From contig NZ_JBEPNA010000001.1 of the NCBI RefSeq assembly GCF_040546025.1, forward strand, positions 372,001 through 436,000: a stretch of DNA of 64,000 nt, in the 5' to 3' direction. The DNA comes from Marisediminicola sp040546025. Lineage in GTDB: Bacteria > Actinomycetota > Actinomycetes > Actinomycetales > Microbacteriaceae. The notes under the pieces were generated by a model that saw only the letters and a program-made list of their open reading frames with translations, had not been told where the DNA came from and made no database searches. Positions 25,644-35,167 of the stretch are shown here, one piece after another (position 1 is the first letter of the stretch; every line of letters starts with the position of its first letter). The position numbers and the translations under genes are program-made.

Positions 25644-25717
25644 AGCCCCCTGTCGGATTCGAACCGACGACCCCCGCTTTACAAGAGCGGTGCTCTGGCC
25701 AACTGAGCTAAGGGGGC
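25644..25717 (-). tRNA. tRNA-Thr (anticodon TGT)
   Basis: A full cloverleaf of 74 nt on the minus strand: acceptor GCCCCCT paired with AGGGGGC, D arm GCTC...GAGC, anticodon stem CCGCT/AGCGG with loop CTTGTAA (anticodon TGT, codon ACA), variable GGGTC, T arm GTCGG-TTCGAAT-CCGAC, discriminator T. No encoded CCA. Its 3' 47 bases are repeated at 22168-22215, marking it as the integration site of the island. Confidence 0.95.
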
Positions 25718-25814
25718 GGACGCAGCATCGCGCGGTGCAGCACTCCATCGTACCCACGAGGCCGTAGGTTGGGATTCCGTTCGCCGCGAGCCGCGGCGGC
25801 GAGTGCGATGGGGA

Positions 25815-26789
25815 ATGAGGGGCGCTGTGGCGGGACTGTCCGTGCCGGATCGCTCGCCGGCGCTCATCGTTTTCGTGGCGGGAGCCGTGCTCGTCGGGGT
25901 GCTCACCGCGACCCAGTCGCGCGTCAACAGCGAGTTGTCAGAGGGTCTCGGAGACGGCTATCTCACCGCGATCATCTCGTTCGGCTCGGGACTGCTGATA
26001 CTGCTCATCGTGCTCGCCGTGTGGCCGCCGGGCCGCACGGGAGCACGGCGCCTCATCGGGGCGGTTCGCTCCGGCGCCACCCCGTGGTGGTACCTCGGCG
26101 GGGGAGTCGCTGGCGGCGCGTTCGTACTCGCCCAGGGTCTGTCGGCCGCAGCGCTTGGCGTGGCCCTGTTCACGATCGCGGTCGTGAGCGGGCAGACAGC
26201 CTCTGGGCTCGTCGTCGACCGACTCGGACTGGGTACCATGGCTCCAACCGCGATCACGGTCACGCGTCTCGCCGGGTCGATCCTCGCGCTGATCGCCGTC
26301 GGCTGGGCGGTGTCGGCACAGCTGCGTGCCGACACGGAGTTCTGGGTGGTACTGCTGCCGCTGCTCGCCGGGATCGGCCTCGGATGGCAGCAGGCCGCGA
26401 ACGGGCAGGTGCGTGTGGTCGCCGGCTCTGCGATGACCGCGACCCTCATGAACTTCGTGGCGGGGACTCTCGTGCTCATGCTCGCCGGCGCCGTGCACCT
26501 CGCGTTCGCCGAGTGGCCGTCGTCGCGGCCCGCCAACCCCTGGCTGTACTCGGGCGGGCTCATCGGCGTCCTGTTCATCGGGTTGGCGATCATCGTCGTG
26601 AAGCACACGGGGGTGCTGCTGCTCGGGCTTGGCGCGGTCGCCGGCCAGCTGATCGCGTCGCTCGCCCTCGATATTGTCGTCCCGGTCGCGGGGCATCCGA
26701 TCGCCTGGACGACCGTGCTCGGCACCGCGCTCACGCTCGTAGCGGTCGGGATCGCGACGATCCCGTCGCGCCCGATCGGGCGGCGCTGA
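25815..26789 (+). CDS. DMT-superfamily YdcZ/DUF606-type membrane protein
   Basis: About 324 residues and ten membrane helices, built as two inverted halves of five: the first opens with ALIVFVAGAVLVGVLTATQS and contains WWYLGGGVAGGAFVLAQGLS, the second contains MTATLMNFVAGTLVLMLAGA and WLYSGGLIGVLFIGLAIIVV. The repeated W-Y-x-GG motif is the YdcZ signature. The family is related to drug/metabolite exporters; no substrate is known. Three starts are possible (GTG 25803, ATG 25815, GTG 25827); I chose the ATG. It lies just outside the island. Confidence 0.82.
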   Translation: MRGAVAGLSVPDRSPALIVFVAGAVLVGVLTATQSRVNSELSEGLGDGYLTAIISFGSGLLILLIVLAVWPPGRTGARRLIGAVRSGATPWWYLGGGVAGGAFVLAQGLSAAALGVALFTIAVVSGQTASGLVVDRLGLGTMAPTAITVTRLAGSILALIAVGWAVSAQLRADTEFWVVLLPLLAGIGLGWQQAANGQVRVVAGSAMTATLMNFVAGTLVLMLAGAVHLAFAEWPSSRPANPWLYSGGLIGVLFIGLAIIVVKHTGVLLLGLGAVAGQLIASLALDIVVPVAGHPIAWTTVLGTALTLVAVGIATIPSRPIGRR

Positions 26790-26838
26790 GTCACAGGGAC
26801 CGACCGGCGGGGCGGCAGCCGGTCGACGCACGCCGACG

Positions 26839-27384
26839 TCACCGGGCGCTGACGAACTCCCGCGGATCGATGCGCGGCTTCGGGGCCTCGTTCGGCTCGT
26901 CGGGTATGCCGCCGACGTAGAGCCAGCCGAGCAGCTGCTCATTGTCGGCGAGATCGTGGGCGCAGCGAACCTCCTCGCTGCGGGTGAGCGGTCCGGTGCG
27001 CCACATGACGCCCCAGCCGGCCTCGTCGAGCAGGAGGGAGAGCAGGTGGCCGACGCCGGCTGCCGTCGCCTCCTGCTCCCAAGCCGCGACCTTGGGGCTC
27101 GTGCGTATGCACGCGACGATCGCGAGCAACAGCTCCGCACGCAGCGGCTTCGCCGCGATCTTTGCCGCCCCCGCCCCGGTCGCACCGCCGGCCGCCGCAA
27201 GTGCGTCGCCGAGCCGCCGGCGGGCGTCGCCGCGCAGCTCGATGATCCGCCAGGGTCGCAGCGCCCCGTGGTCGGCAACGCTCGCCGCACCCTCGATCAG
27301 GGGCAGCAGCTCATCCGTGCTCGGGGCGGCTGCGGTGACGAGCGGACGAGAGCGTCGCCGTCTCGCGGCATCCAGGGCAGTCAT
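26839..27384 (-). CDS. nitroreductase-family FMN oxidoreductase
   Basis: 181 residues, the short YdjA-like type. RRRRSRPLVTAAAP near the N-terminus is the phosphate-binding part for FMN, DHGALRPWRIIELRG (about 38-52) the substrate/FMN loop, and EEVRCAHDLADNEQLLGWLYVGGIP (in parts, 136-160) the conserved end; EAGWGVMWRTG marks the dimer/FMN contact. It would reduce nitro or quinone compounds with NAD(P)H. It starts 8 bp after msrB stops, so it is second in an msrB operon; that suggests a redox-stress setting. Confidence 0.85.
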   Translation of the reverse strand: MTALDAARRRRSRPLVTAAAPSTDELLPLIEGAASVADHGALRPWRIIELRGDARRRLGDALAAAGGATGAGAAKIAAKPLRAELLLAIVACIRTSPKVAAWEQEATAAGVGHLLSLLLDEAGWGVMWRTGPLTRSEEVRCAHDLADNEQLLGWLYVGGIPDEPNEAPKPRIDPREFVSAR

Positions 27385-27392
27385 CCGGGTGC

Positions 27393-27812
27393 TTACTTCG
27401 TCTCTTCCTTGAAGTTCAGCGACAGCGAGTTCATGCAGTAGCGGTCACCGGTCGGCGTCTGCGTCGCGTCGTCGAACAGGTGGCCGAGGTGCGATCCGCA
27501 CGTGCCGCAGACGACCTCGGTGCGCACCATGCCGAGGCTGCGGTCGGTGATGAGCCCCACGGCGTCGGGGTTGACAGCCTCCCAGAAGCTCGGCCAGCCC
27601 GAGCCGGAGTCGAACTTGGTGCCGCTCGGGAACAGCTCGGCGTTGCACGCGCCGCAGGTGTAGACGCCCTCGCGCTTCTCATCGAGGAGCGCGCCAGACC
27701 ACGGGCGCTCGGTCGCGGCCTCACGGAGGATGGAGTACCGTGTCGCGTCGAGTTCCGCGCGCCACTCGTCCTCGGTCTTCTGGAGGGGAAAATTGCCTTC
27801 GTGGGTGGTCAT
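27393..27812 (-). CDS. msrB: peptide-methionine (R)-S-oxide reductase
   Basis: Repairs methionine-R-sulfoxide in proteins. 139 residues. Zinc-binding cysteine pairs C53/C56 (YTCGACN) and C102/C105 (VVCGTCG), the fold motif FPSGTKFDSGSGWPSFW (61-77) and catalytic Cys126 in RYCMNS are all present. ATG 27812 gives MTTHEGNFPLQKTEDEWRAE, the standard start; the longer frame reaches into the divergent gene. Shares about 50 bp of upstream region with the GNAT gene on the other strand. Confidence 0.95.
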   Translation of the reverse strand: MTTHEGNFPLQKTEDEWRAELDATRYSILREAATERPWSGALLDEKREGVYTCGACNAELFPSGTKFDSGSGWPSFWEAVNPDAVGLITDRSLGMVRTEVVCGTCGSHLGHLFDDATQTPTGDRYCMNSLSLNFKEETK

Positions 27813-27861
27813 CTGCCTATGCCTTTCGAGAATGATCCGTACGCCCATTAAACTCGGCTGC

Positions 27862-28338
27862 GTGCCCGATTGTTCCGTAGTAGAGAAGTCGTGGGGCGAA
27901 CTCACGACTTCCGAGTTGTATTCGTTCCTGAAGCTCCGAACGGATGTCTTCTTTCTCGAGCAGAAGATCGACGAGGAGGAGCTCGACGACCGCGACAGTG
28001 AACCCGAGACGAGACACCTGTGGGTCGCGGATGAGCGCGGTATCGCCGCCTACCTGCGTGTGATCGTGGACGGGGAAGCGAGCCACCTCGACGCGAGGAG
28101 GCTCTTCGGCCGCGTGGTCGTGCGTGCCGACCGTCGCGGCGAGGGACTCGCGCGGCTGCTCATCGACCGCGTGATCGAACGGCACGGCCACGAGTCGATG
28201 CTGCTCCACTCGCAGGAGTACATCGCTCCGCTCTACGCGCGCTACGGCTTCGAGGCGTTCGGCGAGATCTACGTCGAGGCGGGGCTGCCGCACGTCATGA
28301 TGTACCGGGCCGCCACGGGCTCGGATGAGCACGAGTAA
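27862..28338 (+). CDS. ElaA-like GNAT acetyltransferase
   Basis: 158 residues. The ElaA-type pattern is clear: SELYSFLKLRTDVFFLEQKI near the N-terminus, the acetyl-CoA loop VVVRADRRGEGLARLLIDRV (about 86-105), and LLHSQEYIAPLYARYGFEAF, then GEIYVEAGLPHVMMYR. The substrate is unknown. The GTG at 27862 is the start that preserves the family N-terminus. The gene is divergent from msrB. Confidence 0.88.
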   Translation: MPDCSVVEKSWGELTTSELYSFLKLRTDVFFLEQKIDEEELDDRDSEPETRHLWVADERGIAAYLRVIVDGEASHLDARRLFGRVVVRADRRGEGLARLLIDRVIERHGHESMLLHSQEYIAPLYARYGFEAFGEIYVEAGLPHVMMYRAATGSDEHE

Positions 28339-28400
28339 TCAGCGGGCGCGCCCTATGCTGGCCCCGGGCGCCCGACCGGTCCGCAATCGAGAGGTAGCGC

Positions 28401-28739
28401 GTGGAAACACAGCCTGAGCCGGCCGAGGTGCCGGATGCTGTCGACGCGGCACCGCTGAGCGGTCGGGACGAAGCGATCCTCGGTTTCGAGCACGAGTGGT
28501 GGCGCCACGGCGGCGCAAAAGAGGAAGCAATCCGCCGCGAGTTCGGGGTGTCGGCGGCCCGGTATTATCAATTGCTGAACTCGCTGATCGACTCCCCGGC
28601 CGCGATCGTTCACGACCCGATGCTTGTCAGGAGACTGCAGCGGGTCAGGGACGCTCGAACGAGCGAACGCTCCACCCACACCGGGAGCCGGGCCCAGTCG
28701 GGCCGACAGGCAGCCGGCCGCGGGCGAATCGAAGACTAG
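28401..28739 (+). CDS. DUF3263 protein
   Basis: 112 residues. The DUF3263 core (about 17-85) contains LSGRDEAILGFEHEWWRHGG, EEAIRREFGVSAARYYQLLN and DPMLVRRLQRVRDAR; the middle segment looks like a small helix-turn-helix, so DNA binding is possible but unproved. The tail is Arg/Gly-rich and disordered. It is followed after 13 bp by a LytR_C membrane protein, an association common in actinobacteria. GTG 28401 follows AGAGGTAGC. Confidence 0.82.
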   Translation: METQPEPAEVPDAVDAAPLSGRDEAILGFEHEWWRHGGAKEEAIRREFGVSAARYYQLLNSLIDSPAAIVHDPMLVRRLQRVRDARTSERSTHTGSRAQSGRQAAGRGRIED

Positions 28740-28752
28740 GACCACGTGCTCT

Positions 28753-29400
28753 ATGGCCAAGGCAACTCCCACCGATCGCTTCGACGAGATCCCGGACGAC
28801 CTCACGCGGGTGGGCGCCCACCGGGCCCCGGCCCGGCAGGGGCGCGGCTGGATCGGGTTCGCCTGGGCCGCGCTCGCTACCGGCGTGCTCGTCTTGGCCG
28901 GAGTCGTGGCGCTTGCGGCGTTCACCGACTCGATCAACCTCGAGCTCCCGTTCACGGCGAGTGAGGCGCCAGCCGGTGACGCGCCTGCGACAGGCGAGGG
29001 CGAAGAGCCTGCGGAGCCCGAGGCGTCCGAGACTGCCGCGCCGGTCGAGCCCCTGCTCGACCCCGCCGTCTCGATCGCCGTGCTCAACGGAACTTCCACG
29101 GCCGGACTCGCCGCGTCGGCGGGCGACACGCTCGTCGCCGAGGGATGGTGCGGGGCGGCGGGCCCCGACACGGTCGCCGAGGGGCCGTGCGCCGACAGCA
29201 CCGCCGTCGGAAGCCGTGACAACGCGGCATCGAACGACGTCACCGCCACGGTCGTCTACTACGGCGACCCTGCGAACGAGGGTGCAGCGCTAGCGCTCGT
29301 CGCGAGCCTCGGCATCGGAGAGGCGCAGCTCAGCGCGGACTACCCGGAGTCGCCGATCACGGTTCTGCTCGGCTCGGATTACCTGGAAATCGCAGGCTGA
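28753..29400 (+). CDS. LytR C-terminal-domain membrane protein
   Basis: 215 residues. A cytoplasmic N-terminus (about 1-30), one membrane helix (about 34-57, IGFAWAALATGVLVLAGVVA), a Glu/Pro-rich linker (EGEEPAEPEASE) and an extracytoplasmic LytR_C domain (about 105-212), which opens with the family phrase SIAVLNGTSTAGLA and ends with TVLLGSDY. Two cysteines (WCGAAGP and GPCADS) could form a disulfide. The function of this domain apart from LCP enzymes is unknown. It sits between the DUF3263 gene and a DUF3048 lipoprotein. Confidence 0.82.
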   Translation: MAKATPTDRFDEIPDDLTRVGAHRAPARQGRGWIGFAWAALATGVLVLAGVVALAAFTDSINLELPFTASEAPAGDAPATGEGEEPAEPEASETAAPVEPLLDPAVSIAVLNGTSTAGLAASAGDTLVAEGWCGAAGPDTVAEGPCADSTAVGSRDNAASNDVTATVVYYGDPANEGAALALVASLGIGEAQLSADYPESPITVLLGSDYLEIAG

Positions 29401-29407
29401 CGGGGGT

Positions 29408-30478
29408 ATGGCCATGCGCCCGCTCCGCAGGAACTCCGGCCACGGTGCGATCATCGCCGTTGTGCTCTGCGTCGCCATGCTCGCGGGCTGCGCCGCCGAC
29501 CCCGAGCCGGCGAAGACCCAAGGGGCGCGGCCCAGCCCTCGCCCGAGCGCCACAGCGCCTCGCGAGACACCACCGCCGACGGACACCGCCCCGCTGCGTG
29601 GGCTCATCGTCCCGGAGGGCACGCTCGACCACGCCTCGATCGCGGCCAAGATCGACAACCATCCCCTCGCGCGTCCGCAAATCGCGCTCGACCGCACCGA
29701 CCTCGTGTTCGAGGAACTGGTCGAGGGCGGGATGACCCGCTACGTCGGGGTGTGGCACTCTGACATCCCCGATGTGCTGGGCCCGGTGCGGTCGATCCGG
29801 CCGATGGATCCCGACATCATCTCGCCCCTCGGCGGGATCGTCGCCTACTCGGGCGGCCAGGAGCGGTTTGTCGCGCTCATGCGCCAGACACCCGTGTACA
29901 ACGCCATCCACGGTCAGCCCGACACCCAGGCGACCTTCTACCGCTCCGGCGCGAAGCCCGCACCGCACAACGTGCACGTGAAGGCCAAGGAGCTGCTCGC
30001 CGAGCACACCGATCTGGCGGCTCCGCGCCGGCAGTTCGGCTTCGCCGTCGACCTCCCGTCGTCGACTGCCGTGCGGATCGGCACCCCCACCGGCGCCGTG
30101 AACTACCGGTTCTCGGACTACAGCTTCGGCACCTGGGCGTGGGATGCGTCGACCTCCGCGTTCCTCCGCAGCCAGCGGGGCGCCGTGGATGTCGACGCGA
30201 ACGGCGCCCAGCTGAAGGCGACCAACGTCGTCGTTCTGCGCGTGCCCATCACCGAGGCGTTCGACATCCCCAAGACCGAGCTGATCGGCTCCGGCGAGGC
30301 CTGGGTCTCCTCCGGGGGCGCCACGGTGCATGGCACCTGGACGAAGAAGTCCGCGACGGGCACGATCGCGCTCGTCGCCGACAGCGGCGTCGCGATCAAG
30401 CTCGCGCCCGGCAACTCGTGGATCGAGCTGATTCCGTTGGCCGGGTCGGTCGAGCATCCCGCGCCCGCAGTCGGCTGA
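29408..30478 (+). CDS. DUF3048 (YerB-like) lipoprotein
   Basis: 356 residues. Signal peptide IIAVVLCVAMLAGCAAD with lipobox LAGC near residue 28, then a Pro/Thr-rich linker to about 63. The DUF3048 N domain carries AAKIDNHPLARPQIALDRTD and FEELVEGGMTRYVGVWHSD, PVRSIRPMDPDI; the C domain carries GSGEAWVSSGGATVHGTWTK and NSWIELIP. YerB of Bacillus is the reference; its role at the cell wall is unknown. It lies 8 bp after the LytR_C gene. The HrcA operators begin 16 bp after its stop. Confidence 0.85.
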   Translation: MAMRPLRRNSGHGAIIAVVLCVAMLAGCAADPEPAKTQGARPSPRPSATAPRETPPPTDTAPLRGLIVPEGTLDHASIAAKIDNHPLARPQIALDRTDLVFEELVEGGMTRYVGVWHSDIPDVLGPVRSIRPMDPDIISPLGGIVAYSGGQERFVALMRQTPVYNAIHGQPDTQATFYRSGAKPAPHNVHVKAKELLAEHTDLAAPRRQFGFAVDLPSSTAVRIGTPTGAVNYRFSDYSFGTWAWDASTSAFLRSQRGAVDVDANGAQLKATNVVVLRVPITEAFDIPKTELIGSGEAWVSSGGATVHGTWTKKSATGTIALVADSGVAIKLAPGNSWIELIPLAGSVEHPAPAVG

Positions 30479-30493
30479 CCCTCCCCGGGCTCA

Positions 30494-30520
30494 CTTGCAC
30501 TCTCCGGGGGAGAGTGCCAG
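30494..30520 (+). promoter_or_regulatory. CIRCE operator 1 upstream of groEL
   Basis: CTTGCACTC, nine bases, GAGTGCCAG. The consensus is TTAGCACTC-N9-GAGTGCTAA; each arm matches 7 of 9. HrcA is the expected repressor. Confidence 0.8.
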
Positions 30521-30526
30521 AATCGT

Positions 30527-30553
30527 TTAGCACTCCCTCCACGGGAGTGCCAA
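30527..30553 (+). promoter_or_regulatory. CIRCE operator 2 upstream of groEL
   Basis: TTAGCACTC, nine bases, GAGTGCCAA: 17 of 18 consensus positions. It ends 45 bp before the groEL ATG, the stronger of the two sites. Confidence 0.92.
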
Positions 30554-30598
30554 CCGTGTTGCAGCTTTTACGACGCCCCGGAGGGACGAGAAACACAC

Positions 30599-32227
<1,629 letters not shown>

Positions 32228-32240
32228 GTCCAGAGCACCT

Positions 32241-32274
32241 GAATGGGCGGTTCCCTCGCGGGTGCCGCCCATTC
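32241..32274 (+). terminator. hairpin after groEL
   Basis: GAATGGGCGG and CCGCCCATTC form a perfect 10-bp stem around a 14-base loop, 14 bp after the groEL stop. No T-run follows; the role as terminator is inferred. Confidence 0.6.
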
Positions 32275-32314
32275 GTGCGTTAACGGCGCTGCGACGACTG
32301 CCGAGGCCAGTGCG

Positions 32315-32605
32315 TCAGCGCAGGAAGAGCCGTGCGTTCGACTGTTCGATATCGGCGTACTGCTGCCCCGCCTGCGCGAGTGCGCTGTTGATCGAGTCCA
32401 TCGCCTCGGCGACGTGCTGCTGCGTCGCCCGCCACTCGGTGACGACGCCGTGGAACGCGGTGGCGGCCTCGCCGCTCCAGGATGCCTGCAGGTTCACGAG
32501 CTGGCTGAGCAGCCCGCCCACCTCTGCCTCGATCCTCCCCATCGACGAGCGCACTGCCCCCGTCGTTGTGAAAACTGCCTCGCTGTCGACCTGGTAGCGG
32601 GTCAT
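32315..32605 (-). CDS. WXG100-family (ESAT-6-like) protein
   Basis: 96 residues, two helices with the WXG turn at 43-45 (ASWSGEAATAF), as in substrates of type VII secretion. Helical heptads flank the turn (EAEVGGLLSQLVNLQ and AEAMDSINSALAQAGQQYAD). The C-terminus ends QSNARLFLR without an obvious YxxxD/E export motif (the closest is YADIE). No EccC ATPase or partner gene is in the window. ATG 32605 gives the standard length; an upstream ATG would add 15 residues. Confidence 0.85.
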   Translation of the reverse strand: MTRYQVDSEAVFTTTGAVRSSMGRIEAEVGGLLSQLVNLQASWSGEAATAFHGVVTEWRATQQHVAEAMDSINSALAQAGQQYADIEQSNARLFLR

Positions 32606-32712
32606 CACGCCTCCTTCGTTGGCGCCGGGCGGGCCCGCCTGGCTGTCCACACGCTAGGCGTGGCGGAAGAGGAATGCCGCGGTCAGGGGCGCGCTGTGGG
32701 CGGCGGTGGCGT

Positions 32713-34329
32713 CTAGTTCTCGGGGAGGAGAGGAAGCTCTACCCGGAAGGTGGCGCCGCCTCCCTCCGTCTCGAAGACGTCGACCGATCCCTTGTGCGCG
32801 ATGATGATGCCCGAGACGATCGCGAGCCCGAGGCCGCTGCCGCCAGTTTCCCGGGTGCGCGAGGTGTCGGCGCGCCAGAACCGCTGGAAGATCTTGTCGC
32901 GGATCTGCGGGGGGATCCCCTCGCCGTGATCGATGATGTCGAGCAAGGCGACCTGGCGGACAGGGTCGACCGACACCCCGATCTCGATCGGGCTGCCGGG
33001 GTTGGTGAATCGCAGGGCGTTGCCGAGCAGGTTGGTGACTACCTGGCGGATCTTGTTCTCCTCCCCGAGCACGATCGCCGGGGTGTCGAGAGTCTGCTGC
33101 AGGTCGGGTGTGTGCACGACGTCCTCGGCGGGCGCCTGACGGGGGCGTCGCGAGCGCAGGCGCGAGAGTTGAGCCCCGGCGAAGGAGATCGGGCTCGTGA
33201 GTACGGCGGCGGTCCTGCTCGCTGTGACGGACTCCTCTACGGCTTCCGCGGCACCCAGCGGTTCCGGTTCGAGTTCCGGCTCGGTGAAGACGACGTTGAT
33301 CGGGCGATCGGGGGAGGAGGCCATGGCGTCGAGGGCAGCGTCGTACGCGATCGGGACGAGGTCGACGGGTTTCATCTGAAGCGGCTTCGCCTCGTCGATG
33401 CGCGCGAGCTCGAGCAGGTCCTCAACGAGCTCGCCCATTCGGATCGCCTCCTTCTCGATGCGCTCCATCGCCTGAGCGACCTCGTCGGGGGTCGTCAGTG
33501 CGCCCATCCGGTACAGCTCCGCGTAGCCACGCACCGACACGAGCGGGGTGCGCAACTCGTGGCTCGCGTCGCCGACGAACCGCCGCATCTGCTCGATGGT
33601 CTTCGCGCGGTCGCCGAACGCCCGGTCGATGCGCGCGAGCATCGTGTTGAGCGAGCCATTGAGGCGACCGACCTCGGTGTTCGGCGTCGCGCCGGGCAGC
33701 CGCTCACTGAAGTTACCGTCGGCGATCGCCGCGGCGGTGGCCTCGACCTGACGCAGCGGCGCGAATGTTGTCGTCACGAGCAGCCTCGTCAGGGCGGCAC
33801 CGAGCACCACGACCGAGAGCCCGAAGCCGAGGAAGATGCCGGCGTATCGCGCGATGATGCTATTGGTCTCGTCGAGATTGAGAGCGACGATGAGTCCGAC
33901 TGACTCGCTCGTCTGCACGTTGCGCTGCGGCACCGCGACAGCGCGCCATTGGGTGCTGCGGTCGTCATCCCACAGGGTGAAGGCGCGCACCTCGTCGCGG
34001 CTCATGTCGTCGCTCGTCATCTCGGCGAGGATGGGCGGGTCGTCCTGGCCGTTGTGGCACACGACCCGGCCGGTGTCGTTGACGATCGCAACGTAGTAGT
34101 CGTTTGGACCCTGGGTCGCGCACTCTGTCATCAACAGCGCATCGACCCGCAGCTGGGTGACAGTCTCGGCAATCTTGCTGTCGACACCCTCGAGCAGGTA
34201 GTTGCGCAGCACCGTCATCGTGCCGGCACCCGCGACAAGCAGGCCGAGAGTGACCAGCAGGACGGTCACACTGGTGATCTTGGTGCGCAGCGAAATCGAG
34301 TTCCACCGGTCGCTCAGGGCATCGGACAT
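32713..34329 (-). CDS. two-component sensor histidine kinase with HAMP domain
   Basis: 538 residues. First membrane helix about 17-37 (ITSVTVLLVTLGLLVAGAGT), an extracytoplasmic sensor of about 120 residues, second helix about 163-185, HAMP domain, then H box FVGDASHELRTPLVSVRGYAEL. An unusual Arg/Pro-rich insert of about 80 residues (RSRRPRQAPAEDVVHTPD region) sits between the dimerisation helices and the N box VTNLLGNALRFTNPGSPI. G boxes IDHGEGIPPQIRDKIFQRFW and GGSGLGLAIVSGIIIAHKG are intact. It is 46 bp after its response regulator. It resembles MprB/TcrY-type kinases; the signal is unknown. Confidence 0.88.
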   Translation of the reverse strand: MSDALSDRWNSISLRTKITSVTVLLVTLGLLVAGAGTMTVLRNYLLEGVDSKIAETVTQLRVDALLMTECATQGPNDYYVAIVNDTGRVVCHNGQDDPPILAEMTSDDMSRDEVRAFTLWDDDRSTQWRAVAVPQRNVQTSESVGLIVALNLDETNSIIARYAGIFLGFGLSVVVLGAALTRLLVTTTFAPLRQVEATAAAIADGNFSERLPGATPNTEVGRLNGSLNTMLARIDRAFGDRAKTIEQMRRFVGDASHELRTPLVSVRGYAELYRMGALTTPDEVAQAMERIEKEAIRMGELVEDLLELARIDEAKPLQMKPVDLVPIAYDAALDAMASSPDRPINVVFTEPELEPEPLGAAEAVEESVTASRTAAVLTSPISFAGAQLSRLRSRRPRQAPAEDVVHTPDLQQTLDTPAIVLGEENKIRQVVTNLLGNALRFTNPGSPIEIGVSVDPVRQVALLDIIDHGEGIPPQIRDKIFQRFWRADTSRTRETGGSGLGLAIVSGIIIAHKGSVDVFETEGGGATFRVELPLLPEN

Positions 34330-34375
34330 AGAACGTCAGGCTAGGCCACGAAACTGGGGGTCAGCCTTTGCCGGG

Positions 34376-35068
34376 TCAGACCTTGGCTGCCTTCAGCATG
34401 TAACCGAAGCCCCGTTTGGTCTGGATGACCGGCTCGGCCGAGAACTGGTCGAGCTTGCGGCGAAGATAGGAGATGTAGCTCTCGACAATTCCCGCGTCGC
34501 CGTTGAAGTCGTACTCCCAGACATGGTCGAGAATCTGCGCCTTCGACAGCACCCGGTTCGGGTTGAGCATGAGGTAGCGCAGCAGCTTGAACTCGGTGGG
34601 GCTGAGCTCGATCTGCTCCGTGCCGATCGATACCTCGTGGGTGTCCTGGTCCATCGTCAGCTCACCGGCGCGGATGACGGCGTCCTCCTCGTCCGCCATC
34701 GTGCGGCGCAGGATCGCCTTGATGCGCGCGACGATCTCGTCGAGGCTGAACGGCTTGGTGACGTAGTCATCGCCTCCGACGGTGAGGCCGGTGATCTTGT
34801 CTTCGGTGTCGTCCTTGGCGGTGAGGAACAGGATGGGCGACGTGTACCCGGAGGAACGGAGGCGTTTGGTCACGCCGAAGCCATTCATGTCGGGCAGCAT
34901 CACGTCGAGGATGATGAGGTCGGGTTCCTCCTCGAGCACCGCCGAGATCGCTTGGGCGCCATTTCCGACCGCCCGCACAGCGAAGCCGGCGAAGCGGAGG
35001 CTGGTGGTCAGTAGGTCACGGATGTTGGGTTCGTCATCGACGATCAGGATTCTGGGGCCATCGCTCAT
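34376..35068 (-). CDS. OmpR-family response regulator
   Basis: 230 residues. Receiver: ILIVDDEPNIRD (6-17, acidic pocket), phospho-acceptor in LIILDVMLPDMNG (about 51-63), FLTAKDD and YVTKPFSLDE (Lys). DNA-binding half: LSPTEFKLLRYLMLNPNRVL, ILDHVWEYDFNGDAGIVESY and KRGFGYMLKA. It precedes and is co-transcribed with the HAMP kinase. This resembles the TcrA/TrcR/PrrA-type regulators, but no target is evident in the window. Confidence 0.9.
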   Translation of the reverse strand: MSDGPRILIVDDEPNIRDLLTTSLRFAGFAVRAVGNGAQAISAVLEEEPDLIILDVMLPDMNGFGVTKRLRSSGYTSPILFLTAKDDTEDKITGLTVGGDDYVTKPFSLDEIVARIKAILRRTMADEEDAVIRAGELTMDQDTHEVSIGTEQIELSPTEFKLLRYLMLNPNRVLSKAQILDHVWEYDFNGDAGIVESYISYLRRKLDQFSAEPVIQTKRGFGYMLKAAKV

Positions 35069-35167
35069 GTACGTAGTATCTGCGCGTTAGCTGGGATATT
35101 TCTGTGGACGATCGGTGTGCGTTCTGCCAGCGTCTCGCGGCGCGCCGAGAAGTGGGAGCATGGCCCC

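Larger units (their letters stand above)
22168..25690. mobile_element. small genomic island in the tRNA-Thr(TGT) gene
   Basis: The 48-bp repeats bound about 3.5 kb whose base composition is visibly lower in GC than the flanks over 22.3-23.8 kb. Contents: a doubtful short ORF, a nucleotidyltransferase/HTH pair with operator, a non-coding stretch and an IS110-type transposase. The tRNA gene is complete on the right and its terminator is stranded on the left, which sets the direction of integration. No integrase, excisionase or conjugation gene is left inside, so it is a remnant or a satellite moved by an integrase in trans. Confidence 0.82.
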
